16,981 nt of DNA from an uncultured Eubacterium sp. (lineage in GTDB: Bacteria > Bacillota > Clostridia > Oscillospirales > Acutalibacteraceae), in contig UQPH01000033.1 in the NCBI GenBank assembly GCA_900542875.1, forward strand, positions 1 to 16,981, read 5' to 3'. The notes under the pieces were generated by a model. The model did not search any database. It had not been told where the DNA came from and saw only the letters and a list, made by a program, of their open reading frames with translations. Every line of letters begins with the position of its first letter. Position 1 is the stretch's first letter. This document shows positions 1-5,815 of the stretch, in pieces. Both the position numbers and the translations under genes were made by a program.

Positions 1-1870
1 CAGAAGCTGTATTATTTACATCATTTTTCTTATTTACACCATCTAAGGACTTCATCGTCGGGAAGAGGAGGACATCACGAATCGAGTAGCTGTCGGTGAG
101 GAGCATAACAAGTCTGTCGATACCGATACCGAGACCGCCCGTCGGAGGCATACCGTACTCGAGAGCCATAACGAAATCGTTATCAATCATATTAGCCTCG
201 TCATCGCCTGCTTCACGAAGTTTCATCTGAGCCTCAAAACGCTTCATTTGGTCGATTGGGTCGTTAAGTTCGCTGTAAGCGTTGCCATACTCTCCGCCGA
301 GAATGAACAGTTCAAATCTCTCTGTAAGAGCAGGACAATCCGGCTTTCTCTTAGTAAGCGGGCTTACCTCAACAGGATAGTCCATAATGAATGTAGGCTG
401 AGTAAGATTTTCCTCAACGAATTCTTCAAAGAACGAATTTAGAACATCGCCCCAAGTAGCCTTACCCGGTGCAATCTCTATACCCTTTTCCTTAGCAACG
501 GTTACTGCCTTTTCATCGTCACTCATAAAGGAAGCAAAATCAACGCCGCTGTATTCCTTAACGGCGTCAACCATAGTGAGCCTTTTGAATGGACTTTCAA
601 GGTCGATTTCAGTACCGTTAAATACGATATGGAGGCTGTCGCAAACCTCGTTTGCCGCATTACGGATAAGTGCCTCGGCTATATCCATCATACCGTGATA
701 ATCGGTAAATGCCTGATAAAGTTCAATACAGGTAAACTCGGGATTATGGCGAACGTCCATACCCTCATTACGGAAGTTTCTGCCGATTTCGTAAACTCTT
801 TCCATACCGCCTACAATAAGACGCTTTAAGTAAAGTTCTGTTGCGATACGAAGATACATATCCATATCAAGAGTGTTATGGTGGGTAATAAACGGTCTTG
901 CCGCCGCACCGCCCGGGATAGTGTTAAGAATCGGGGTTTCAACCTCGATAAATCCGAGATTGTCAAGATACGAGCGAATGGAAGAAATAATCTTTGAACG
1001 CTTGATAAATGTATCCTTTACATCGGGATTCATAATCATATCAAGGTATCTTCTGCGGTATCTTGTATCTGTATCCGTAAGGCCGTGGAACTTTTCGGGA
1101 AGCGGAAGAAGCGACTTTGAAAGGAGTCTGATTTGCTTCGCATGAACGGAAATTTCACCCGTTCTGGTCTTAAACACAAAGCCCTTTACTTCAACTATAT
1201 CTCCGATATCCCAAGTCTTAAACTCGGCAAAAGTCTCTTCGCCGACATCGTTCATTCTGACATAAGCCTGAATTCTGCCGTTTCTGTCCTGAATATCGAT
1301 AAAGTTAGCCTTACCCATATCACGCCAGGTCATTATTCTGCCTGCTATGATAACATCTTTATTTTCAAGATTTTCAAAATCAGCCTTGATTTCATCTGAA
1401 TGATGAGTCTGCTCTGCAACGGTAATTTCAAACGGGTCCTTGTCGGCGTCCTGAAGAGCCTTGAGCTTATCTATTCTGATTTGCTTTTGCTCATTTTCGC
1501 TGAGAACAACCTCAGCCATCGTCATCTGAGCGGCATTTGCATTATTGCCGATTTTTTCGATAATTTCAAGAGCCTGTGCCTCATCGTCTGCACTGCCGCC
1601 GAATGCGATTGCGCCGGTTTGAAGATAAAGAGTATATTTAACTTTATCGCCGTCAGCCTCAACGATATATTTCGGATTTGTTTTTTCCTCATCGTTTTGA
1701 AGTATGTTTTGCACCTTCATACGACTGTTTTTCTTTACAGCCTTAACGCCTCTCTTACACTCGTCTTCCTTTGCAAAAACAGGTGATGAGCCGACGCTCT
1801 GACCGTCAATCAATAATTCAAATGTGAAAGTGCCGTCACCGTGCTTAGTGATTTCAAACTTTCCTGCCAT
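1..1870 (-). CDS. lysS: Lysyl-tRNA synthetase (class II) with an N-terminal DUF1508/YegP-like extension, 3' end cut by the window
   Basis: Charges tRNA-Lys with lysine in the cytoplasm. The frame is open from ATG at 1870 to the left edge (623 residues). Residues from about 118 form a standard LysS: an OB-fold anticodon-binding domain, then a class II catalytic core with motif 2 (RNFRNEGMDVRHNPEFT, about 364-380) and motif 3 (GLGIGIDRLVML, about 578-589). The catalytic core ends at RDVLLFPTMK, so only a variable tail is missing. Residues 1-117 are not part of LysS. They resemble DUF1508 (GKFEITKHGDGTFTFEL, then GVKAVKKNS), followed by a second, weaker repeat unit. The usual LysS start (MAEVV, ATG at 1519) is in frame, 117 codons in, and no ribosome binding site is visible before it. 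An AGAGGT site precedes 1870, which supports the long start. It lies 30 bases after greA and is probably cotranscribed with it. Confidence 0.93.
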   Translation of the reverse strand, partial: MAGKFEITKHGDGTFTFELLIDGQSVGSSPVFAKEDECKRGVKAVKKNSRMKVQNILQNDEEKTNPKYIVEADGDKVKYTLYLQTGAIAFGGSADDEAQALEIIEKIGNNANAAQMTMAEVVLSENEQKQIRIDKLKALQDADKDPFEITVAEQTHHSDEIKADFENLENKDVIIAGRIMTWRDMGKANFIDIQDRNGRIQAYVRMNDVGEETFAEFKTWDIGDIVEVKGFVFKTRTGEISVHAKQIRLLSKSLLPLPEKFHGLTDTDTRYRRRYLDMIMNPDVKDTFIKRSKIISSIRSYLDNLGFIEVETPILNTIPGGAAARPFITHHNTLDMDMYLRIATELYLKRLIVGGMERVYEIGRNFRNEGMDVRHNPEFTCIELYQAFTDYHGMMDIAEALIRNAANEVCDSLHIVFNGTEIDLESPFKRLTMVDAVKEYSGVDFASFMSDDEKAVTVAKEKGIEIAPGKATWGDVLNSFFEEFVEENLTQPTFIMDYPVEVSPLTKRKPDCPALTERFELFILGGEYGNAYSELNDPIDQMKRFEAQMKLREAGDDEANMIDNDFVMALEYGMPPTGGLGIGIDRLVMLLTDSYSIRDVLLFPTMKSLDGVNKKNDVNNTAS

Positions 1871-1900
1871 ACATTTCTACCTCTGAATCTTTATTTCGGA

Positions 1901-2362
1901 TTAGTCAATAGACTTAATTTCAAACTCTAAATTTCCGATAGGTGCCTCAACAACTACCTTTTCGCCTACGGCAGCACCGATAAGTGCCTTGCCTACCGGG
2001 CTTTCGTCGGAAATTTTGCCCTGCGACGGATTACTCTGCGAGAAGCCGACGATTTCGTAAACGAACTTCTGACCGTCACGCAAAACGGTAACCTTTGAGC
2101 CCATCGATACCTTGTCACTTGCCGTATTATCAATAATCACTGCGTTTTTAAGTTGATATTCGAGTTCCTGAATACGAGCCTCGATTTTGGCCTGCTCGCT
2201 CTTAGCCTCGTCATATTCGCTGTTTTCACTAAGGTCACCGTAGGAGCGTGCAACCTTAAGTTTTTCTGCAATGTCAACTCTTCCTTCGGTTTTAAGCTGT
2301 TCAAGTTCTGCCTCTAACTCGGCTTTACCTGCGGCTGTCATAGTAAATGTTTTTGCTGCCAT
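1901..2362 (-). CDS. greA: Transcription elongation factor GreA
   Basis: GreA binds in the secondary channel of RNA polymerase and stimulates cleavage of backtracked transcripts. The 153-residue length is typical. The N-terminal half is a Glu/Lys-rich antiparallel coiled coil. Its tip, GDLSENSEYDEAK (about 42-54), carries the acidic residues D43 and E46 that correspond to the functional pair in E. coli GreA. The C-terminal half (about 85-153) is the FKBP-like globular domain, with the VGKALIGAAVGEKVVV segment. ATG at 2362 is preceded by a good AAGGAG site. It is the first gene of a unit with lysS, an arrangement common in Firmicutes. Confidence 0.97.
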   Translation of the reverse strand: MAAKTFTMTAAGKAELEAELEQLKTEGRVDIAEKLKVARSYGDLSENSEYDEAKSEQAKIEARIQELEYQLKNAVIIDNTASDKVSMGSKVTVLRDGQKFVYEIVGFSQSNPSQGKISDESPVGKALIGAAVGEKVVVEAPIGNLEFEIKSID

Positions 2363-2403
2363 GATTATATCTCCTTAACATTAATATACAATTTAACTAA
2401 ATA

Positions 2404-2432
2404 ATTATATATTATAATAACTTCAATGTCAA
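2404..2432 (-). promoter_or_regulatory. Consensus sigma-A promoter for greA-lysS
   Basis: On the minus strand, TTGACA (2432-2427) and TATAAT (2409-2404) are both exact consensus and separated by exactly 17 bases. Transcription should start near 2397, giving a leader of roughly 35 bases before greA. A second TATAAT at 2416-2411 is only 10 bases from the -35 and is not usable with it. Confidence 0.8.
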
Positions 2433-2491
2433 CAGCAAAAAATGCAGTTGCAAATTAATGATTTGAAATTTTTTTAATTTCAACCGATTTG

Positions 2492-2511
2492 TATGCAGAT
2501 TATACTGCATA
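2492..2511. repeat. Inverted repeat in the greA / toxin-locus intergenic region
   Basis: TATGCAG (2492-2498) and CTGCATA (2505-2511) are perfect 7-base arms around ATTATA. This region of about 190 bases between the greA promoter and the toxin-locus ribosome binding site also holds TGAAATT/AATTTCA arms (2463-2481) and CGGTTG-CAA-CAACCG (2556-2570). None is followed by a T run suited to termination, so they may be operator-like. The function is unknown. Confidence 0.4.
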
Positions 2512-2558
2512 AAATATATACGCCGTGACCGATTAACCGTACTGTCATTTGTTTACGG

Positions 2559-2587
2559 TTGCAACAACCGGACTTGTTGTCTAATAT
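2559..2587 (+). promoter_or_regulatory. Possible promoter of the DUF4417 toxin locus
   Basis: TTGCAA (2559-2564) and TAATAT (2582-2587) are separated by 17 bases. Each matches the sigma-A consensus only partly. The -35 overlaps a hairpin (2556-2570). It is the best candidate upstream of the AGGAGG ribosome binding site at 2607-2612, but it is weak. Confidence 0.33.
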
Positions 2588-2767
2588 AAAAATCACAAAA
2601 CAAAAAAGGAGGAATTTTTATTACAAGCTATGAATTCAGAAACGATACAATGTTTTTGAGAAATCAATTCAAAAGTGTCGGTATGTTCAAACTGCCGCTT
2701 GTTAAAAAACAAGAAATCAGTCTTGAAGGTGTAAGCCTAATAGGTTATGATAAAGTTAAGCAGAATA

Positions 2768-2794
2768 CACGGCAAGATACTTGTACTTGCCGTG
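2768..2794. repeat. Perfect 9-base inverted repeat inside the broken part of the DUF4417 gene
   Basis: CACGGCAAG (2768-2776) and CTTGCCGTG (2786-2794) are exact arms around a 9-base loop. They sit where the DUF4417 reading frame is lost, at the left side of the segment that does not match the family. This may mark the rearrangement point. There is no T run, so it is not an obvious terminator. Confidence 0.6.
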
Positions 2795-2971
2795 AGAGGA
2801 GAAACATATGGAGTGATTGTCAGCAAACGCTTGCATTTTGCTTTAATCACGTAATATGTTTTGACGAGTGGAGATTTGACAAGCTTTAATTTCTGCTTTG
2901 ACGGAATTGAAAAAGGCAGTATAGTTGCCGTTTCGACAATAGGAGTTAAAAAGCAAAAATCCCATTTTATG

Positions 2972-3201
2972 CTCGGCTATAATGAGATGTTAAGCAGAAT
3001 TAAACCAAGTAAAATTATTTGTTATGGCAAACCCTTTGACGAAATGAAGGGCGATATAATCGAAGTGGATTATGCCAAAACGAATAATTTGCAAAAATCG
3101 AACAGCGGTTTATATATCAAAACCTTTTACGGTTATGTTGATAATACATATAGAAAAGGCGGCGGGTCTGCAAACGGACAAAATTCCGGTAATCCCGAAC
3201 C
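2972..3201 (+). repeat. Direct repeat, copy 1 (DUF4417 tail and cassette junction)
   Basis: 230 bases running from LGYNEML through the GGGSANGQNSGNPEP junction. They recur at 3701-3918 with about 11 substitutions over the 218 shared positions by hand count (about 95% identity) and one 12-base in-frame gap. Similarity ends abruptly after CCCGAACC, where the two toxin-like tails begin. Confidence 0.9.
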
Positions 3202-3401
3202 GACAAACAATTTACCGATTAAATCGAAACCTAACTCTAAATTAGTTCGTTATTGCAATGGCAAAAAGATTCAAGAAAGATATTATGATGAAAATGGTAT
3301 AGCAAAAATGGATATTGATTATACAAATCGCGGTAACCCTAAACGGCATCCTAATGTACCACACAGGCATAGGTGGGTAAATGGAAGGAGAATGAAAACA
3401 G

Positions 3402-3650
3402 ATGAACAATTTTAAAGATTTTGAAAAATGGATAGAAACAGGAAATGAAATTGAGTTTTCATATAAAGGTAAAAACTATTCCGTAACATATTTTGTTAAC
3501 GAGTCAAATAAAGAAGAAATTTCATTTTGTGAGTTTTACAAAGAACCTGTTGAGTTTTATACGATTGAAGATTTTATAAATAATGCAAAAATTGATAATG
3601 AGTTGCTAAAAGACATTTGGGAAAATGTAGTAGATATATCTGTATTTTAG
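3402..3650 (+). CDS. Putative immunity protein 1 (unnamed family, 82 residues)
   Basis: I do not recognise a named family. The protein is small, acidic and lacks a signal peptide or membrane segment, so it is expected to be cytoplasmic. It starts at ATG 3402 inside the last codons of the toxin-like frame (14-base overlap), with GGAG ending 11 bases upstream. It is clearly related to the second small gene at 4226: GNEIEFSYKGKNYSV aligns with HSEIVFEWKDKSYEI, and TIEDFINNAKIDNELLKDIW aligns with TIEELMNCEIDGEKLVDIC. A small acidic protein immediately after a toxin-like tail, with a paralogue in the same place after the second tail, is the usual mark of an immunity gene. The frame is intact although its partner is broken. 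The immunity role is inference. Confidence 0.66.
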   Translation: MNNFKDFEKWIETGNEIEFSYKGKNYSVTYFVNESNKEEISFCEFYKEPVEFYTIEDFINNAKIDNELLKDIWENVVDISVF

Positions 3651-3700
3651 CGATATTCATATACAATTTTGATATAAAAAGAAGAATTGTTGTGATTTTG

Positions 3701-3918
3701 CTCGGCTATAATGAGATGTTAAGCAGAATTGAGCCGAATAAAATTATTTGCTATGGCAAGCCCTTTGACGAAATGAGGGGCGATATAATCGAAGTGGATT
3801 AAGCCAAAACGAATAATTTGCAAAAATCGAACAGCAGTTTATATATCAAAACCTTTTACGGTTATGTTAATAAAGGCGGCGGGTCTGCAAACGGATAAAA
3901 TTCCGGTAATCCCGAACC
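3701..3918 (+). repeat. Direct repeat, copy 2 (DUF4417 tail of the orphan cassette)
   Basis: Second copy of 2972-3201, 218 bases long. It lacks 12 bases that encode four residues just before the Gly-rich junction. Two of its differences create stops: TAT to TAA (3800-3802) and CAA to TAA (3896-3898). Confidence 0.9.
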
Positions 3919-4225
3919 TGAACAGGCTTGGACGCCTAAAGATAAAGAAACGGAAAGATTTTTAGGCAAACCGGGAGAAATTAAAAGAACTTTTATTTCA
4001 ACTAAAAAGGGTGGCTATTGGGTTGAAACAAAAATAGGGCATGACGGTAGGGCTACAAAAGAACGTCAATATACCGATCATGGCAATTCAAAAACCCATT
4101 CTAATCCACATGATAATATTATCGGTTGGAAAGAAAATGGGGAACCAAATTGGAACAAAGAAATCAATTATTACGGTGAGGAAATACCCGAATTTAAATA
4201 TTTCAAAATTACAGGAGTGAGCAAA
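3701..4225 (+). pseudogene. Orphan toxin-like cassette: DUF4417 tail fragment joined to a second C-terminal toxin-like domain
   Basis: There is no start or N-terminal half, only the last part of DUF4417 (LGYNEMLSRIEPNKIICYGK onward) with the same junction as copy 1, then a new tail. Stops interrupt the frame at 3800-3802 and 3896-3898. Read through, the new tail (about 3919-4225, roughly 100 residues) contains RFLGKPGEIKRTF, then YTDHGNSKTHSNPHD (4070-4114) and EINYYGEEIPEFKYF. The YTDHGNxKxHxNPH block is the same type as in copy 1, so the two tails look distantly related, but the sequence around it differs. The frame then runs without a stop into the next small gene. Such displaced cassettes are known from polymorphic toxin loci, where they serve as donors for tail exchange. 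That role here is inference. Confidence 0.66.
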
Positions 4226-4504
4226 ATGAATAAAGATTATGTGAATAATGATTATGACGGAGATTACAAAAGCATGGAAGAATTTTATTATTCTGTAGAC
4301 CATCATTCGGAAATTGTTTTTGAATGGAAAGACAAATCGTACGAAATATGTTCTATGGACGGAAAACGCTGGTGGTTTTTCAATGTGACAGATGATACGG
4401 AGGTTATAGTAAATACAATAGAAGAACTTATGAATTGTGAAATTGACGGCGAGAAACTCGTTGACATTTGCACAAAATTCACTGTTATTGAAAGAACATT
4501 TTAA
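4226..4504 (+). CDS. Putative immunity protein 2 (same family as the gene at 3402, 92 residues)
   Basis: ATG at 4226 is chosen because AGGAG (4213-4217) lies 8 bases upstream. The in-frame GTG at 4217 overlaps that site. The protein is acidic and soluble, beginning MNKDYVNNDYDGDYKSMEEF, with paired Trp residues (KRWWFF) in the middle. It aligns along most of its length with the protein at 3402, but is diverged enough to suggest a different partner specificity. It directly follows the orphan toxin-like tail and is in the same frame as it, with no stop between 3899 and 4502. It is followed by a strong terminator. The family has no name I can give, and the immunity role is inferred from position and paralogy. 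Confidence 0.65.
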   Translation: MNKDYVNNDYDGDYKSMEEFYYSVDHHSEIVFEWKDKSYEICSMDGKRWWFFNVTDDTEVIVNTIEELMNCEIDGEKLVDICTKFTVIERTF

Positions 4505-4544
4505 GTATTTGAACAAAACATTTGAAGAAATATTTAAGGGAACA

Positions 4545-4578
4545 AAAAAGGTTATCTCATTTACGAGATAACCTTTTT
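4545..4578. terminator. Bidirectional terminator between the toxin island and the PspC gene
   Basis: GGTTATCTC (4550-4558) and GAGATAACC (4565-4573) are perfect arms around ATTTAC. They are extended by A5 on the left and T5 on the right, giving a 14-base stem with a U tract in either direction. It ends the plus-strand toxin-immunity island and the minus-strand liaF-pspC unit. Confidence 0.9.
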
Positions 4579-4582
4579 CTTC

Positions 4583-4828
4583 TTAATCGTTATCGACATT
4601 GGTCGGTGAATAATACGGGTCCTGCTCCTGATTAAAAGGTTGAGACGGTTCGTCGGGAATTACAATAGCACAGATTATATATGCCCAAACTCCCGCTCCG
4701 CCGAAGAGAACCACGAGAGCCCACAAAAGACGGACAACCGTCGGGTCCATATTAAGATACTTTGCAAGCCCTGCGCAAACACCGCAAATTTTTCTGTCTG
4801 TTACCGATTTATACAATTTCTTTTCCAT
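4583..4828 (-). CDS. PspC-domain membrane protein
   Basis: Small PspC-family protein of 81 residues. The N-terminus has the diagnostic KKLYKSVTDRKICGVCAGLA and then AKYLNMDPTVVRLLWAL. One transmembrane helix follows (about 34-58, LLWALVVLFGGAGVWAYIICAIVIP), then a short acidic Pro/Asn-rich tail. In this family PspC proteins sit in the cytoplasmic membrane and take part in envelope-stress responses. The stand-alone clostridial versions are poorly characterised. ATG at 4828 has an AGGAGA site just upstream. It is 28 bases behind the LiaF-like gene and almost certainly cotranscribed with it. Confidence 0.9.
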   Translation of the reverse strand: MEKKLYKSVTDRKICGVCAGLAKYLNMDPTVVRLLWALVVLFGGAGVWAYIICAIVIPDEPSQPFNQEQDPYYSPTNVDND

Positions 4829-4856
4829 ATTCTCTCCTTAAAAACTGCCTTTTTCG

Positions 4857-5558
4857 TCAAACGGATTTTATATCCGTACCGCCGAAAATATTGGTTACGT
4901 TTATAAAAATTGTCTTTGCATCGGGCGGAAGATTTTTATTACTCTTATCCGAAGTACCGCCGAATACACTGTTTGATTTAACTATAACTCTTACATCCTG
5001 CGGAACATAAATATCGACTCCGCCAAACACTGCATTTACATTCACAACACAGTTATTAACTATATCCGCATTACGCACATCAACCTTAATTCCGCCGAAA
5101 GTGGCGCAAAATCTGCCGCCTGCAAAACCGTTATCAAAGCGATAATTTTCGCCTGCAAACAAAGCATTGTATACTGCGTTGGACTGAGTAACGGGAGCAC
5201 AAGCATCATAAACGGTATTGCCCTGCGGTATATATTCCTGCTCTTTATCGGAAGTGAGATTATTAATCACCACAGAAACGCCGACAAGTACAACAACGGC
5301 AGGTAAAATAAACGCTTTATACATCCAAATATCATAATAACAGTTAATCAGCAGCAACACGCCCACAACAAGTCCAACAGCGGAAAATGTTTTATTTTTA
5401 TCCTTAAACAGACCGATAAAACACGGAACGATAATAAACAGCGTCCACCAGCCGTCAAAGAAAATCGTGCGGTCAATTATGTTTGCTTCCTTAAGGCCCC
5501 ACAACAAACCGAGTGCTATAATCACGAAACCCCAAAGAATACCTTTGGTTTTATTCAT
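4857..5558 (-). CDS. LiaF-like membrane protein (LiaF transmembrane and C-terminal domains)
   Basis: A 233-residue protein. The N-terminal part (about 1-100) has about four hydrophobic helices beginning MNKTKGILWGFVIIALGLLW. The C-terminal part (about 125-233) is a soluble repeat of the LiaF C-terminal type, with recurring FGG turns: ATFGGIKVDV, AVFGGVDIYVP, SVFGGTSDKS and NIFGGTDIKS. In Bacillus, LiaF restrains the LiaRS two-component system that senses cell-wall antibiotics. No LiaRS pair is adjacent here (the two-component genes at 8862-10681 are OmpR/EnvZ-like), so a direct LiaF role is not shown. Pairing with a PspC protein suggests a small membrane-stress unit. ATG at 5558 has a GGAGG site upstream. 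Confidence 0.85.
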   Translation of the reverse strand: MNKTKGILWGFVIIALGLLWGLKEANIIDRTIFFDGWWTLFIIVPCFIGLFKDKNKTFSAVGLVVGVLLLINCYYDIWMYKAFILPAVVVLVGVSVVINNLTSDKEQEYIPQGNTVYDACAPVTQSNAVYNALFAGENYRFDNGFAGGRFCATFGGIKVDVRNADIVNNCVVNVNAVFGGVDIYVPQDVRVIVKSNSVFGGTSDKSNKNLPPDAKTIFINVTNIFGGTDIKSV

Positions 5559-5629
5559 ATCTTTCCCTCCTTAATATGAACGATATGCATAGTTTATTTT
5601 AATAATTATTTATATAATCCTTTAATCAC

Positions 5630-5659
5630 ATATTAACAGCAACCGTTATAAAAAGTCAA
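5630..5659 (-). promoter_or_regulatory. Probable promoter of the liaF-like / pspC unit
   Basis: On the minus strand, TTGACT (5659-5654) and TAATAT (5635-5630) are 18 bases apart, and a TG in the extended -10 position (TGTTAATAT) strengthens the call. The rest of the gap to 5761 is very A+T-rich. It holds a TATTACAA/TTGTAATA inverted repeat (5701-5708, 5733-5740) of unknown purpose. Confidence 0.5.
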
Positions 5660-5761
5660 TAAACAATAATGTTAATTTTTATAATATTATAATATCAAAT
5701 TATTACAAAGAGGTGAACTCTGCATTACCATATTGTAATAAAATTAAAAATTTTATAAAAC

Positions 5762-5795
5762 AAAAACAGTTGACCCATTTTTGACGAGTCAACTG
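5762..5795 (-). terminator. Terminator of the ACT-hom-lysC operon
   Basis: CAGTTGAC (5767-5774) and GTCAACTG (5788-5795) are perfect 8-base arms around a 13-base loop. On the minus strand the stem is followed by TTTTTG and more T-rich sequence. No T run follows in the plus direction. Confidence 0.8.
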
Positions 5796-5815
5796 CTTTA
5801 CTTTACGAATTAAAA

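Larger units (their letters stand above)
2620..3415 (+). pseudogene. Decayed DUF4417 protein with a toxin-like C-terminal cassette (putative polymorphic toxin, copy 1)
   Basis: Two blocks of one DUF4417-type protein are visible in different frames. Block 1 (2620-about 2760) reads from the point 7 bases after a strong AGGAGG and includes MFKLPLVKKQEISLEGVSLI. The codon where a start belongs is ATT, not ATG. Block 2 (about 2867-3415, frame shifted) includes FCFDGIEKGSIVAVSTIG and PSKIICYGKPFDEMKGDI. The usual middle of DUF4417 is missing, and about 100 bases of unrecognised sequence (2760-2862) take its place. After a Gly/Asn-rich junction (KGGGSANGQNSGNPEP) comes a tail of about 67 residues with the pattern YTNRGNPKRHPNVPHRH. 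This resembles toxin tails of the D-x-D-Y-T-[DN]-H-G-N-P-K-x-H-P type. The end overlaps the immunity gene by 14 bases. The toxin role is inferred from tail and context. Confidence 0.7.

Noticed and set aside
629..1786. Several plus-strand frames of 60-130 residues
   Set aside because: They are antisense shadows of lysS. None has a credible start signal or motif.
2650..2889. 79-residue plus-strand frame as an independent gene
   Set aside because: Its first part is the N-terminal piece of DUF4417. The rest is out-of-frame or rearranged sequence. It is treated as part of the pseudogene.
3181..3201. Programmed inversion or recombinase site at the cassette junction
   Set aside because: No recombinase gene is in the window, and the two copies are in direct orientation with long homology, so ordinary homologous recombination is enough to explain it.
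3617..3802. 61-residue plus-strand frame as an independent gene
   Set aside because: Its beginning overlaps immunity gene 1 in another frame and its end is the DUF4417 tail fragment cut by a nonsense codon. It is part of the orphan cassette.
4088..4516. 142-residue minus-strand frame across the orphan toxin tail and second immunity gene
   Set aside because: It is antisense to a frame with family-like motifs and a good ribosome binding site. Its translation is Phe/Ile-rich in the way typical of the reverse of A+T-rich coding DNA, and it has no recognisable motif.
2563..4580. Insertion sequence or transposon carrying the toxin island
   Set aside because: No transposase frame, no terminal inverted repeats matching at the two ends, and no clear target duplication. 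The only long repeat is the internal direct repeat.
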